This document shows, one piece after another, positions 34,736 through 44,188 of a stretch of 64,000 nt of DNA. Origin of the DNA: Bacillus sp. AFS037270 (lineage in GTDB: Bacteria > Bacillota > Bacilli > Bacillales_B > DSM-18226); NCBI RefSeq assembly GCF_002585305.1, contig NZ_NUNF01000052.1, forward strand, positions 1 to 64,000, written 5' to 3'. The notes beneath the pieces are model-generated. The model was given only the letters and a program-made list of their open reading frames with translations, did no database searches and was not told where the DNA came from. Each line of letters opens with the position of its first letter. Position 1 is the stretch's first letter. The position numbers and the translations under genes are program-made.

Positions 34736-36907
34736 TTAGTCCTTTTTATTTTTCCCCTTGGCCTTGCCTTTTCCCTTACCATTTTGATTTTTTTGATCCT
34801 TAGATTGAGATTTTTCATCTTCATTATTATTTTCAATCTTTTTAGGAGTTGCTTTTTCTTTGTTGATTTTAGGTTTTACAGGGATTTCTGCTGAGCTGTT
34901 TCCTTTTATATATAGTTCATTATTGTAGCTGTAAACACTATCTGGCTGCTGAAAATTGGATGAGTCTGTTCCAAAGGATTGCATCATGGCTTTAAACATA
35001 TACTGAGCAATTTTCGTCGTATTTCCAGCCATATAGTTTCCAGATCCGTTTTGTGCATATCCAGTCCAGACTGCCATGGTGTATTGTGGTGTATATCCAG
35101 CAAACCAGCTGTCATTTGTTGCAGTACTTGGATAACCATATCTTGCACGAGTTTTTGCATCAAAATTGGTTGTTCCTGTTTTCCCGGCAACATCTAATCC
35201 TGGGACGTTTGCAGTAGTCCCTGTCCCCTCATTTACGACTGATCGTAACATATCCGTTACCATATAGGCAGTGTAATCCTGCATTACACGTTTTGGTTTT
35301 TCGGCAAAATTAACGACTTTACCATTTGGAAAAACAACTTTTTGGACAAAGTGTGGTTTATTGTACACACCATCGTTTCCAAAAGCACTGTACGCTCCAG
35401 CCATTTCTACAGGATTGACGGTATTACTCCCAATTGAATAAGATTCATATACTTGGTTATTTTTAAAAGTAATCCCTAACTGTTCTGCAAAGTTCTTGGA
35501 CCTATCAAGTCCAACCTCTCTAAGCGTTAGTAGCGCAGGAATATTATAGGATTTTTCAAGTGCTGTCCTAATCGTAAGTAATCCATGATATTGGTGATCC
35601 CAGTTTGAAATGGGCTGGCCGGTTGAATAGAAAGTCGCTTGATCATTGATTAAATGGGCAGTGGACCATTTTAACTTTTCTATCGCAGGGCCATAGTCAA
35701 AAATCGGCTTAAATGAAGATCCTGGCTGGCGATTTAAATCGACTGCAAAGTTGTTACCAAGGAATTGTGCTTTATAGTCGTTCCGCCCACTTCCAATCGC
35801 CCTGACTTCCCCTGTCTTTGTATCTAAAAAGACGAAAGCTCCCTGAAAACTCGCATCTGGATAGGCAATGACTTCATTGGTATTCATTATTTTATCTGCA
35901 TAATCCTGTGCTTTTGGATCCAGTGTCGTATAAATAGATAACCCATCCGTGCTGATGTCAACATCCTTCAGTTTTCCCTTTACTTCTTTCACTACTGCAT
36001 CCAAAAAGGCCTCGTAAGGCATACTTTGTTGTGTGGTTTTTTCTACTAGCCCCTCTGTTACGGGAACTTTTGCTGCTTCCTTCATTTGTTCCACTGTTAT
36101 ATAACCATCTCTCAGCATCGAACTTAAAACAATATTACGGCGTTTCGTGGCATCATCTCTGTTTTCTGGCTTTGTTGGATCATAATTATTTGGACTTTGT
36201 GGCAGTCCCGCTAGCATTGCCGCCTGTGCCAGCGTCAATTTGTCCAATTCATCCGCTTCAATACCATAGTAATTCTTTGCTGCTGTGGCCACACCATATG
36301 ATCGGTTTCCAAGGTAGATTTTGTTTAAGTACATCATTAAAATATCATGCTTAGAATATTTTTGTTCTAACTGATATGCCAAGTCCCATTCTTGAACTTT
36401 TCGCTTTAATGTTTTCTCAGGAGTTAAAAATGAGTTTTTAATCACCTGCTGCGTAATGGTACTACCGCCCTGTGAACCGAAATCTCCTGTTACATTCACT
36501 AAAATAGCCTTAACCGTCCTTTTGATGTCGATTCCATGATGTTCATAAAAGTGGGAATCCTCCGTAGCAATAAACGCATGTTCGAGCACTTTGGGAACTT
36601 GTTCATACGTAATTTTTGTTCGCTTTTCCTTACCATATTCATATAAAAAGTTTCCATTTTCATCATAAAATTTCGTCGAAAGCGGATCTACCAGTTTAGA
36701 AGAATCCAATTTAGGCACATCCTTAATCATGGAAGCGAACGTTATCGCTCCTGCTCCTGTTGAAACGAGTCCAAGCACCAGACAGACAATAATGACCTTC
36801 TTTAACAAGGAAGTTTTTTTCGGGATTCGATTACTCCTTTGTTCATTCTGTCTTTCTCTTTCTGCTCGTTTTCGCTCTTCACGAGATTGATATGTTTCTT
36901 CTGACAT
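34736..36907 (-). CDS. class A penicillin-binding protein (PBP1A family)
   Basis: A 723-residue bifunctional murein synthase: short basic cytosolic tail, membrane anchor at about 36-60, glycosyltransferase 51 domain about 75-255 (EDSHFYEHHGID, GGSTITQQ), transpeptidase domain about 330-630 with SxxK in PGSSFKP, SxN in KSYN and KTG in AGKTGTT. The last 60 residues are Lys/Asn/Gln-rich and probably bind wall polymers. AGGGGAGAG precedes the ATG. Ends just before a hairpin. Confidence 0.93.
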   Translation of the reverse strand: MSEETYQSREERKRAERERQNEQRSNRIPKKTSLLKKVIIVCLVLGLVSTGAGAITFASMIKDVPKLDSSKLVDPLSTKFYDENGNFLYEYGKEKRTKITYEQVPKVLEHAFIATEDSHFYEHHGIDIKRTVKAILVNVTGDFGSQGGSTITQQVIKNSFLTPEKTLKRKVQEWDLAYQLEQKYSKHDILMMYLNKIYLGNRSYGVATAAKNYYGIEADELDKLTLAQAAMLAGLPQSPNNYDPTKPENRDDATKRRNIVLSSMLRDGYITVEQMKEAAKVPVTEGLVEKTTQQSMPYEAFLDAVVKEVKGKLKDVDISTDGLSIYTTLDPKAQDYADKIMNTNEVIAYPDASFQGAFVFLDTKTGEVRAIGSGRNDYKAQFLGNNFAVDLNRQPGSSFKPIFDYGPAIEKLKWSTAHLINDQATFYSTGQPISNWDHQYHGLLTIRTALEKSYNIPALLTLREVGLDRSKNFAEQLGITFKNNQVYESYSIGSNTVNPVEMAGAYSAFGNDGVYNKPHFVQKVVFPNGKVVNFAEKPKRVMQDYTAYMVTDMLRSVVNEGTGTTANVPGLDVAGKTGTTNFDAKTRARYGYPSTATNDSWFAGYTPQYTMAVWTGYAQNGSGNYMAGNTTKIAQYMFKAMMQSFGTDSSNFQQPDSVYSYNNELYIKGNSSAEIPVKPKINKEKATPKKIENNNEDEKSQSKDQKNQNGKGKGKAKGKNKKD

Positions 36908-36966
36908 TCATCTTCTCTCCCCTGTATAATTGGTTACTCAAAGTTGATTTAAGAGGCAATAATCAG

Positions 36967-37206
36967 TTACAACATATGGATAAGATTATATTTAAGCCGT
37001 TTCTTTTCATTTACGCGTATATAACGGATTAAGGAACTATTAATCCAGCAATCTCCTTTACTGTCCTTCGCAAGAAAGTATTTCCGTTGTTCGATTTTTT
37101 CTAGTATTTCTTGGACCACATCTTCTTTTTTAATAGTTGACTCTTTCATTATTCTTTCTCTTTTTATATCGTTTTCTAAGGTATAACAAACCACAAACTC
37201 CTTCAA
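36967..37206 (-). CDS. small protein of unknown function
   Basis: A 79-residue charged protein with a predicted helix around 24-42 and the beta-like end SSLIRYIRVNEKKRLKY. The TTG start at 37206 has AGGGGAGAG about 8 nt upstream. It lies 59 bp before the penicillin-binding protein gene in the same direction. Not recognised. The 298 bp to its 5' side (37207-37504) hold only the guaC terminator. Confidence 0.5.
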   Translation of the reverse strand: MKEFVVCYTLENDIKRERIMKESTIKKEDVVQEILEKIEQRKYFLAKDSKGDCWINSSLIRYIRVNEKKRLKYNLIHML

Positions 37207-37438
37207 AAAAACTCTCCCCTATTCCCTTGTTCATGAAGTTGATTTTAATGTTAATAATAGCTGAACAGAAAAAAATATCCATTCTTTATTAAACTATATA
37301 TAAATATTCGTAAGAAATCTAATTTTTATGAGGGAATTAATCTTTAAAATTTAATTGTAATAATATTAACCTAAAAAAAATATAAAAATCGACCAATCCA
37401 ATCACTCATTTTAATGACTAAAAATGCTTCTAAACTAG

Positions 37439-37473
37439 AAAGTGAGCAAGTCCTATAGAACCTTGCTCACTTT
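37439..37473 (-). terminator. terminator of guaC
   Basis: AAAGTGAGCAAG (37439-37450) / CTTGCTCACTTT (37462-37473). Confidence 0.8.
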
Positions 37474-37504
37474 ACATTACTTATATTTAGTTTAAAACAA
37501 TTCC

Positions 37505-38488
37505 TTAATAGATCTTATCTCCATTGAAAATAGAATTCTTAACAATGACATAATCTACATTTCGAATTGCTGAGAGCTTGTTACCGCCAGCATAGGAAAT
37601 TGAAGATTGCAAATCCTGCTCCATTTCCACTAGGGTATCCTGTAAAGACCCTTTAAATTTAACATACATCTTTTTGCCTTCGACATTTTTCTTCTCACCT
37701 TTTTGAAACTCAGAAGCCGAACCAAAATACTCTTTATACAGTTCTCCGTCTTTTTCAACTGTTTCTCCTGGTGATTCTTCATGCCCTGCAAATAACGAAC
37801 CGATCATGACCATCGATGCTCCAAAGCGAACAGATTTGGCGATATCCCCATGTGTACGGATGCCTCCATCGGCAATAATAGGCTTGCTTGCTGCTTTTGC
37901 ACACCATCTAAGTGCAGCTAATTGCCAGCCGCCAGTACCAAATCCTGTTTTAATTTTAGTAATACAAACCTTACCTGGGCCAATTCCCACTTTTGTGGCA
38001 TCGGCACCGGCATGTTCCAATTCCCTAACTGCTTCAGGGGTTCCAACATTTCCTGCAATAACAAAGCTGCCAGGAAGGTGTTTCTTGATATGCTGAATCA
38101 TATTGATGACAGCATTAGAATGACCATGTGCAATATCAATTGTAATGTATTCTGGTGTAAGATTCTCTTCTGCTAATTCTTTTATAAAACGATACTCGTC
38201 TTCTTTGACGCCCACACTAATCGATGCATACAATCCTCGAGCTTGCATATCTTTAACAAAATCTAACCGTTTCTCAGGCTGAAAACGATGCATAATATAG
38301 AAGTAATTATTTTCCGCTAAATAAACTGCAATCTTCTCATCTATAATTGTCTGCATATTTGCTGGCACAACAGGCAGCTTAAACGTACGACCGCCAAATG
38401 TAACCGTTGTATCACATTCAGTCCGGCTGTTTACAATAGATTTTGCTGGAACAAGTTGAATATCCTCATAGTCAAATACATTATCCAT
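37505..38488 (-). CDS. guaC: GMP reductase
   Basis: A 327-residue enzyme converting GMP to IMP with NADPH in purine salvage. It is the GuaC2-type IMPDH/GMPR barrel: [11 protein letters not shown], the Cys loop [11 protein letters not shown] (catalytic Cys about 174) and [16 protein letters not shown] with GGWQLAA. Full length. It has its own sigma-A promoter overlapped by a PurR operator and a leader of about 145 nt. Confidence 0.95.
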   Translation of the reverse strand: MDNVFDYEDIQLVPAKSIVNSRTECDTTVTFGGRTFKLPVVPANMQTIIDEKIAVYLAENNYFYIMHRFQPEKRLDFVKDMQARGLYASISVGVKEDEYRFIKELAEENLTPEYITIDIAHGHSNAVINMIQHIKKHLPGSFVIAGNVGTPEAVRELEHAGADATKVGIGPGKVCITKIKTGFGTGGWQLAALRWCAKAASKPIIADGGIRTHGDIAKSVRFGASMVMIGSLFAGHEESPGETVEKDGELYKEYFGSASEFQKGEKKNVEGKKMYVKFKGSLQDTLVEMEQDLQSSISYAGGNKLSAIRNVDYVIVKNSIFNGDKIY

Positions 38489-38572
38489 GTGTTTTCACTC
38501 CATATTTTGGTTTTGTACTAAGAAATAGTTTTTAAATTAAAAATAACAGGTCTAATAAATGTAGTTTCCCGA

Positions 38573-38594
38573 AAGTGGACGGTTTCATCCACTT
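38573..38594. other. hairpin in the guaC leader
   Basis: AAGTGGA and TCCACTT arms around an 8-base loop, about 85 nt before the guaC start. No T run follows; possible mRNA structure only. Confidence 0.35.
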
Positions 38595-38639
38595 CTTTAA
38601 GTTGAGTTTTAAATACTTATTATCTTAAACACAAAATCG

Positions 38640-38668
38640 ATTGTATAACACGAATATTAATTTGTCAA
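38640..38668 (-). promoter_or_regulatory. sigma-A promoter of guaC
   Basis: The minus strand reads TTGACA (38668-38663), exactly 17 bp, then TACAAT (38645-38640). Confidence 0.8.
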
Positions 38669-38689
38669 TTAATAAAAAATGTTCGTCTT
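38647..38689. promoter_or_regulatory. inverted PurR boxes upstream of guaC
   Basis: AACACGAATATT (38647-38658) and, inverted, AATGTTCGTC (38679-38688). The CGAA and TTCG cores are 27 bp apart, the spacing I recall for the B. subtilis purE operator. One box lies between -35 and -10, the other upstream of -35, so PurR binding would block the promoter. Confidence 0.7.
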
Positions 38690-38889
38690 TTAGGCGAAAA
38701 GTATTCACTCAGAAAAAAAATCCAACATATTCACCATAATCGAAAGTTTATGCTGATTATTCTAACTTTTAATCCCTAATTCAATTTATCTTTGGTGAAC
38801 TTTCCATTACTTCCAGTTCTTAGTGAAAATATGTTTTAATAAAATAAATAGTTTTATATTTTCCATGTTTATCAAGGAGGGATATTTTA

Positions 38890-39444
38890 ATGTTTACAAC
38901 TCAATACAAAATCACATTACCAAGTGATTATGATATGAATATCATCAAAAAAAGAGTGAAAAATAATGGTCATAAAACAGATGGATTTGAGGATTTAAAG
39001 TTCAAGCTTTATTTAATAACAGAAAAAGGAATCCAAGATAATATACAAAATAGTTATTGCCCTTTATATCTTTGGAAAGGTCATAACGGGCTAAATCAGT
39101 TTTTATTTAATGGTTTTTATGACAATATTATAAATTCGTTTGGATGGCAGCAGATTAATATTTGTATTCCTCTAATAGATACAACTTCATCTAAAGTCAT
39201 AGAGAACAACTATTTATTTCAAATTACAAGGGAAATACTACCACAAGAAAGTCTAAATAACTTAATAGAAAAAATAAGCGAAGAAATCCCCTCGGTTGAA
39301 GGCAGTGAATTTCTTGTTTCATACAACCCAGATAAATGGGAATATCATGTTTTCTATTTTTTAAACGATTTAAGTAAATTACCAGAAACAAATGGGGTCA
39401 TCTATACAATCTTACATATATCTCAAGAAGAAATACCTATTTAA
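38890..39444 (+). CDS. DUF4865-family protein
   Basis: A 184-residue protein recognised by the N terminus QYKITLPSDYDMNIIKKRV followed by a GHKTDGFEDLKFK stretch, and by YLWKGHNGLNQFLF. Probably an alpha/beta barrel fold; function unknown. AAGGAGGG precedes the ATG, and a strong terminator follows within 10 bp. Monocistronic. Confidence 0.8.
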   Translation: MFTTQYKITLPSDYDMNIIKKRVKNNGHKTDGFEDLKFKLYLITEKGIQDNIQNSYCPLYLWKGHNGLNQFLFNGFYDNIINSFGWQQINICIPLIDTTSSKVIENNYLFQITREILPQESLNNLIEKISEEIPSVEGSEFLVSYNPDKWEYHVFYFLNDLSKLPETNGVIYTILHISQEEIPI

Positions 39445-39451
39445 GAACAAT

Positions 39452-39490
39452 AAAAAAGTGAGGATCGATGCGTTCGGTCCTCACTTTTTT
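39452..39490. terminator. Rho-independent terminator
   Basis: AAAAAAGTGAGGATC (39452-39466) / GGTCCTCACTTTTTT (39476-39490); ends the DUF4865 gene and could also serve the opposite strand. Confidence 0.9.
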
Positions 39491-39573
39491 CGTCTATTCA
39501 AAAAATAATTTACAAAAAACTATTCAAAAATATAAGAAAAAATATTCAAATCCTTTTTAGATTGGTCGGAATT

Positions 39574-39759
39574 TTAACTTCCGCCCTGATTCTTTCTTTT
39601 ATTCAGTAACTTTTTCACATTCTCCTTGGGGATCCAGCAATTAAATTTGTAGTTCGGCTTTGTTTCATAACCTAATCGGCTGCAATAATAGTTTATTCCT
39701 TCTGATTTTTTCTCCGCTCTAAAATTTTCGCATGTTGCACAGCAATGGAAATCTTTCAT
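39574..39759 (-). CDS. small Cys-rich protein
   Basis: A 61-residue protein with Cys in FHCCATCENF, YYCSRLGYET and FNCWIP, probably a zinc finger-like or redox module. The ATG at 39759 has AAAGGTG 9 nt upstream; a GTG at 39771 is in frame but overlaps that site. It lies 45 bp downstream of the flavodoxin gene in the same direction and may be part of the nrd transcript. Not recognised. Confidence 0.6.
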   Translation of the reverse strand: MKDFHCCATCENFRAEKKSEGINYYCSRLGYETKPNYKFNCWIPKENVKKLLNKRKNQGGS

Positions 39760-39803
39760 GGACACCAGCACCTTTGCATCAGAAATATCATGGTGATTTT
39801 ATC

Positions 39804-40283
39804 CTATTTTTGTTGTAGTTTATTCTTCAAATCTGATTTGTGAGCTAATTGATTTAACCTTTTTATTATCGAATCCACAAAATTTTGACTGCGCTGGAAG
39901 TCCTGTATTTGCGGAAGCAGTTCAACCTTCAACGTGGCAGCAAGGTTTGTGTGAACGTATAACATATCCCGAAACAAATTGACGGCACCACAATAGTTCG
40001 GATAAAAGCTATCTCCGGTTCCGAAAACTGCTGTAACCAAGTCTTTATTGTTAAGCTCCTCTAATGCTTGATAGAGTTTCCACATTTCTTTAGGAATTTC
40101 ACCATCTCCCCAAGTATAGGTCCCAATCGCAATCGCATCATAGATTCTTAAATAAGCAGGAGAAAAGTCTTCAACCCTATACATCATTACGTCGACCGAA
40201 TGGCCGAGGAAGTTCCGATAAATTACTTCGGCTAATTCTTTCGTGTTTCCAGTAACAGACGAATAAACAATCGCAATCTTCAT
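39804..40283 (-). CDS. flavodoxin of the ribonucleotide reductase operon
   Basis: A 159-residue short-chain flavodoxin. The FMN phosphate loop is YSSVTGNTKE near residue 8; the flavin loops are TYTWGDGEIP and FGTGDSFYPNYC. The ATG at 40283 immediately follows the nrdF stop (TAAGATG), so it is translationally coupled. Class Ib reductases use the flavoprotein NrdI to build the Mn-tyrosyl cofactor; this flavodoxin probably takes that or an electron-donor role, but it is not a typical NrdI. Confidence 0.85.
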   Translation of the reverse strand: MKIAIVYSSVTGNTKELAEVIYRNFLGHSVDVMMYRVEDFSPAYLRIYDAIAIGTYTWGDGEIPKEMWKLYQALEELNNKDLVTAVFGTGDSFYPNYCGAVNLFRDMLYVHTNLAATLKVELLPQIQDFQRSQNFVDSIIKRLNQLAHKSDLKNKLQQK

Positions 40284-40284
40284 C

Positions 40285-41328
40285 TTATAATTCGTCAAAC
40301 CCATTGGACTGTGAAACTTTTGAGTAGGTCCTTGATTTTTGCTCAAAGAAATCCGACTTCGTCTCATTCACCATGTCATCTCCAAACACTTGAATCCATG
40401 GCATAGGGTTTATTTTTTCAGAATAAAGATTGTTTAATCCTAACTGTCTCAACCGTTTATTTGCAAGATATTCGACATACTCTTCAAATTCCTGTAAATC
40501 AATACCCTTTATATCAGCTAAAATGTAATGAGCCCATTCCTTCTCCAGCTCGACCGCCTCGTTAATGGTTTGATACACATAGTTGATATTCTCTTCTGTA
40601 TGAAGAGCAGGATTTTCCGTTAAAAGAATGCGGATAAACTGGGCAATAAAGTAGGCATGCTGCATTTCATCACGCTGGATATAACTGATCATGGTACTGG
40701 TTTTCATCATTTTTTGCTGACGAGCTAAATGATAGAAAAAAGCAAACCCTGCGTAAAAATAAATGCCTTCAAGATTAATGGAATTCACACATAATTGAAA
40801 TAACGATTGTGGCGTCGGATTCTCTCTAAAATTCTCATACGCATCTAAAATCAATTGATCTCTCTTCCTAACAATCGGATCCATTTTGGCTTGATTGAAG
40901 CGCTCATTTTGTTCGCCAATTGGAACTAATGAGCTTAAGATATAGGAATAGGATTCATTATGGACCGCTTCTTGCTGTGAAATCACGGCAAAGATTGCTT
41001 TGAAGCTAGAGTCTGTTACATAATCCATGACCTGACTCATCGTCGGTGTTTGCAGGCTGTCAAGTGAAGCAAGCTGTGTGTTTATTCGCAGGAAAACATC
41101 TTTTTCTGTTTCACTTAGGGAATCCCACTGTTTAATATCATCCTGCATATTAATTTCTTGCGCCTTCCAAAAATTCGCAAGCAGGGTTTGATACAAATCA
41201 TACATTTTTGGATAGGCGATATCATTCCAATTCAACAAACCTGAAGACTTGCCATTGATAATTCCGGTTGACTTATTAGGATATTCCGGGTTTAATAGTT
41301 TAATTTTGGTTAATGGTGTATGATTCAT
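40285..41328 (-). CDS. nrdF: ribonucleotide reductase beta subunit
   Basis: A 347-residue R2 protein. Metal ligands and radical Tyr are all visible: Asp in ASLDSLQ, Glu and His in EAVHNESY with the radical Tyr at its end, Glu in NLEGIYFYAGF, and Glu/His in RDEMQHAYF. It provides the tyrosyl radical for the alpha subunit. It starts 24 bp after nrdE and overlaps the flavodoxin reading region by translational coupling. Confidence 0.92.
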   Translation of the reverse strand: MNHTPLTKIKLLNPEYPNKSTGIINGKSSGLLNWNDIAYPKMYDLYQTLLANFWKAQEINMQDDIKQWDSLSETEKDVFLRINTQLASLDSLQTPTMSQVMDYVTDSSFKAIFAVISQQEAVHNESYSYILSSLVPIGEQNERFNQAKMDPIVRKRDQLILDAYENFRENPTPQSLFQLCVNSINLEGIYFYAGFAFFYHLARQQKMMKTSTMISYIQRDEMQHAYFIAQFIRILLTENPALHTEENINYVYQTINEAVELEKEWAHYILADIKGIDLQEFEEYVEYLANKRLRQLGLNNLYSEKINPMPWIQVFGDDMVNETKSDFFEQKSRTYSKVSQSNGFDEL

Positions 41329-41352
41329 TTTGTAATTTCCTCCCTTTGTTCA

Positions 41353-43629
41353 CTAACTATGGCATGCTTCGCATTCTTCGATTTCTGATTGAGATGTACT
41401 TCTGACGTAATAAGTTGTTTTTAAACCTTGCTTCCAGGCTTCCATATGAAGATTCAATAATTCCTTCGCTTTAATATCATGACGAACATAAAGATTAAAG
41501 CTAATCGATTGATCAATGTGCCGCTGGCGAGCAGCATTTTGTCGAATGCTCCAGGTCTGATCCAAGACATGTCTCGACCGGCGATAATAGTTATAAGTGT
41601 TATGATCTAAATCGGGTGCCGTAACTTTAAATTTGAAATTCTTCTTTTCTTCCGCGTATTCGACCGCATACAATGGATCAATTCCATCTGTCGAACCCCC
41701 GATTTTTGCTGTAGATGAATTAGGAGCAATGGCCATCATCCAGCCATTTCTCAATCCGAATTTGGAAACATCCTCTTTTAGCTGATTCCACCGTACACTT
41801 TTATAACCTTTTCGCTCAAAATAACGGCCCGTTTGCCATTCTGACCCAGCGAACTTACTATAAAAGCCTTTTTCCTTTGCTAACAACATTGAAGCGCGAA
41901 TGGTATAGTAGGCAATCTCCTCATAAAGTCGGTCAGCAAATGAAACGGCCTCATCTGATTCCCAGAAGATCCCCTCTAAGGCAAGGAGATGGTGCCAGCC
42001 AAATGTACCCAAACCAATGGCACGATATTTTTTATTGGTCGCTTCCGCTTGTCCGACTGAAATCGTATTAAGGTCAATGACGTTATCTAACATTCTTACC
42101 TGAATGGGAATTAACCGTTCTAAAACATGCACTGATTTAGGCAGATTAATAGAAGATAAATTACAAACTACAAAATCCCCAGGTTTGCGAACAATCACGA
42201 TATTTCCATCTTCATCCTTATATTCTTTGACAATGGTTGTAGCAGACATATTTTGAGCAATCTCCGTACACAAATTGCTGCAAAAAATAGACGTACGTCC
42301 AATTCCTACTATATGTTTGTTAGGATTTTGCCGGTTGACTTCATCTCGATAAAACATATATGGCGTTCCTGTTTCTAATTGAGAAATCATAATTCGCGCC
42401 ATAATATCCATTGCCCGATACGTTTTCCTTGGCAGTAATGGATGCCTTACCGCTTCTTCGTATTTTTCAGTAAAGAACTTTTCATCCAGCTCGTCATAAA
42501 AATCTTCTAAACCAAGAGGCGTTCCGTCTTCATCCTTCCAGCCCATGATTTGTTTGACTTGATGCGGACAAAAGGTATGCCATTCTCCGATGCTTCGGCC
42601 ATTTTCATCGACTTCTTCCAGTTTCTTCATAAACAAATCTGGGATGGAAACACCCGTGAAAATATCATGTGCCTTTCGTCTTTCGTCTCCATTGTTTGTT
42701 TTTAAATCTAAAAAGCCATTCATCATGTCTTTATGGAAAACATCTAAGTAAACGGCGATGGCTCCTTGTCTTTGCCCTAGCTGATCCACACTCACAGCCG
42801 TATCATTAATCAGCCTGATCCACGGGACAACCCCGGATGAATTACCTTTGAATTTTTTGATATCGGACCCTAAGGCACGGACTTTTCCAAGATAAATGCC
42901 AATACCGCCGCCATCTTTACTCAGACGGGCAATATCCCAATTATTCATATAAATTCCGTCTAACGAATCGTCCACCGTATCAATAAAACAGGAGGAAAGC
43001 TGTCCAAAGCTTTTCCCGGCATTCGAGAGGGTCGGGGTGGCAACTGTCATATACAAGTTGCTTAATGCCCAGTATGCTTCTTTTACATACGAGATCCGCT
43101 TATCCCTAGGTTCGTTTTTCATTAAAGTCATGGCGATAATCATGAACCGTTCTTGAGGTAATTCGTAAGTTTTACCTTCATAATCCTTTGCAAGGTATCG
43201 ATCTGCTAATAAAAATAAGCCTATGTAATTAAACAAATAATCTTTGTTTGGATCTATTTCAGCCCCCAAGATTTCAATCTCTTCCCGGGTATAATCATTT
43301 AATAGATCTTCCGAGTAGATTCCTATTTTCGTAAGATAGGTAAGTAGTCTATAAAAATCACCGTATTTTTCTGTTTGGTTATATCCTCTATGTTTGGCTG
43401 CTTTATGATATAAATCATTTAAAAATAGGTTTGCCGCAAGAAAGGTCCAGTTGGGATGTTCCATGGAGATTTGATTTAAGGCATAAAGCAATGATTGGTC
43501 ATATCGTGAAGATTCCTCTAGTTCGGCTATCTTTTGGACTAGCTGTGTTGTATCCAGTTTGTATTTTTCATTTGCTCTTTTAATGGCCTCTAAAACAGTA
43601 TCCATTTCAGGATGATTTTTAACATTCAT
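41353..43629 (-). CDS. nrdE: ribonucleotide reductase alpha subunit
   Basis: A 758-residue class I catalytic subunit reducing ribonucleoside diphosphates. Visible are the first active-site Cys in QLSSCFIDTVDDS, NLCTEI with the thiyl region, NLSSINLPKSV, and the C-terminal redox pair CEAC. The N terminus begins directly with the helical R1 domain (ALNQISMEHPNW), with no clear ATP-cone ahead of it, so the allosteric activity switch may be absent. First gene of nrdE-nrdF-flavodoxin; preceded by a cobalamin riboswitch and a 51-bp repeat array. Confidence 0.92.
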   Translation of the reverse strand: MNVKNHPEMDTVLEAIKRANEKYKLDTTQLVQKIAELEESSRYDQSLLYALNQISMEHPNWTFLAANLFLNDLYHKAAKHRGYNQTEKYGDFYRLLTYLTKIGIYSEDLLNDYTREEIEILGAEIDPNKDYLFNYIGLFLLADRYLAKDYEGKTYELPQERFMIIAMTLMKNEPRDKRISYVKEAYWALSNLYMTVATPTLSNAGKSFGQLSSCFIDTVDDSLDGIYMNNWDIARLSKDGGGIGIYLGKVRALGSDIKKFKGNSSGVVPWIRLINDTAVSVDQLGQRQGAIAVYLDVFHKDMMNGFLDLKTNNGDERRKAHDIFTGVSIPDLFMKKLEEVDENGRSIGEWHTFCPHQVKQIMGWKDEDGTPLGLEDFYDELDEKFFTEKYEEAVRHPLLPRKTYRAMDIMARIMISQLETGTPYMFYRDEVNRQNPNKHIVGIGRTSIFCSNLCTEIAQNMSATTIVKEYKDEDGNIVIVRKPGDFVVCNLSSINLPKSVHVLERLIPIQVRMLDNVIDLNTISVGQAEATNKKYRAIGLGTFGWHHLLALEGIFWESDEAVSFADRLYEEIAYYTIRASMLLAKEKGFYSKFAGSEWQTGRYFERKGYKSVRWNQLKEDVSKFGLRNGWMMAIAPNSSTAKIGGSTDGIDPLYAVEYAEEKKNFKFKVTAPDLDHNTYNYYRRSRHVLDQTWSIRQNAARQRHIDQSISFNLYVRHDIKAKELLNLHMEAWKQGLKTTYYVRSTSQSEIEECEACHS

Positions 43630-43646
43630 ATGATTACCCCTTTTTT

Positions 43647-43850
43647 GTGACCGTCGCTCGCCGATATTGAAGAGTTCGGTCGTAATTATCTTTTTTTATG
43701 ACCATTGGTACTCTTTTCACTAGTGTACGGGCACATTTATCTGCTTTTGTGACCGATTAGAACTTTTTACACGTCCCTCGGTAACAATTATCTTCCTTTG
43801 TGCCCCAATACCGCCCTTCGTCCAACCGCTCGGTCATTATTACTTGTTCT
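43647..43850. repeat. 51-bp tandem repeat array in the nrdE leader (4 copies)
   Basis: Units at 43647-43697, 43698-43748, 43749-43799 and 43800-43850, each 51 bp. The ends are conserved (GTGACCG at the left; CGGTC..AATTATCTTCTTTT at the right) and can pair as GACCG/CGGTC, while the middle 22-23 bp differs between units. It lies between the riboswitch terminator and the nrdE start codon, so it is transcribed only on read-through. Confidence 0.8.
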
Positions 43851-43855
43851 AACAA

Positions 43856-43889
43856 CAGTAAAAAACCCATCTTCAAAGAAGATGGGTTT
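43856..43889 (-). terminator. riboswitch-controlled terminator upstream of nrdE
   Basis: AAACCCATCTTC (43863-43874) pairs with GAAGATGGGTTT (43878-43889), loop AAA, followed on the minus strand by a T run. It lies about 105 nt downstream of the aptamer and is the likely off switch. Confidence 0.85.
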
Positions 43890-43995
43890 AATAAAACGTG
43901 GATTGATCTAGTAAAACAGCAGCAACACTGTATTAGTCAGAATACCCCTCGTTCTATCTTCCTTCCTCCCGAAGAAGATAACACGCTATAAAAAT

Positions 43996-44147
43996 GGCAG
44001 GTCTCCTGACTTATGCTTCCACCCTACTCTAATCCCTTCCCGTCCGAGGACAGTGGATACGATTATTTCGTCAGCAATTACAGTTGCGGGTACAGTTCTG
44101 GATTTACACCAGATTCCCTATTAAGTCTATATATAGACACCATTTTC
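43996..44147 (-). promoter_or_regulatory. cobalamin riboswitch upstream of nrdE
   Basis: On the minus strand: AATAGGGAATCTGGTG, ACTGTACCCGCAACTG, then GGACGGGAAGG and the B12 box GTCAGGAGACCTGCC at 44010-43996. These are the conserved blocks of the adenosylcobalamin aptamer. With the terminator at 43856-43889 it should switch off the B12-independent reductase when cobalamin is plentiful. Confidence 0.88.
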
Positions 44148-44188
44148 ATTGGTTATTATCTATATTTAGTATCTATCTTTAAAAACAA

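Noticed and set aside
34637..34894. 85-residue plus-strand ORF
   Set aside because: Antisense to the Lys-rich 3' end of the penicillin-binding protein gene, giving an artificial Phe/Leu-rich protein.
38500..38640. Purine riboswitch in the guaC leader
   Set aside because: The leader lacks the conserved purine aptamer loops; PurR boxes at the promoter explain regulation.
43647..43850. CRISPR-like array (conserved ends, variable 22-23 bp middles)
   Set aside because: Only four units, repeat ends are degenerate, units are 51 bp in all, and no cas genes are present; better described as a hairpin tandem repeat.
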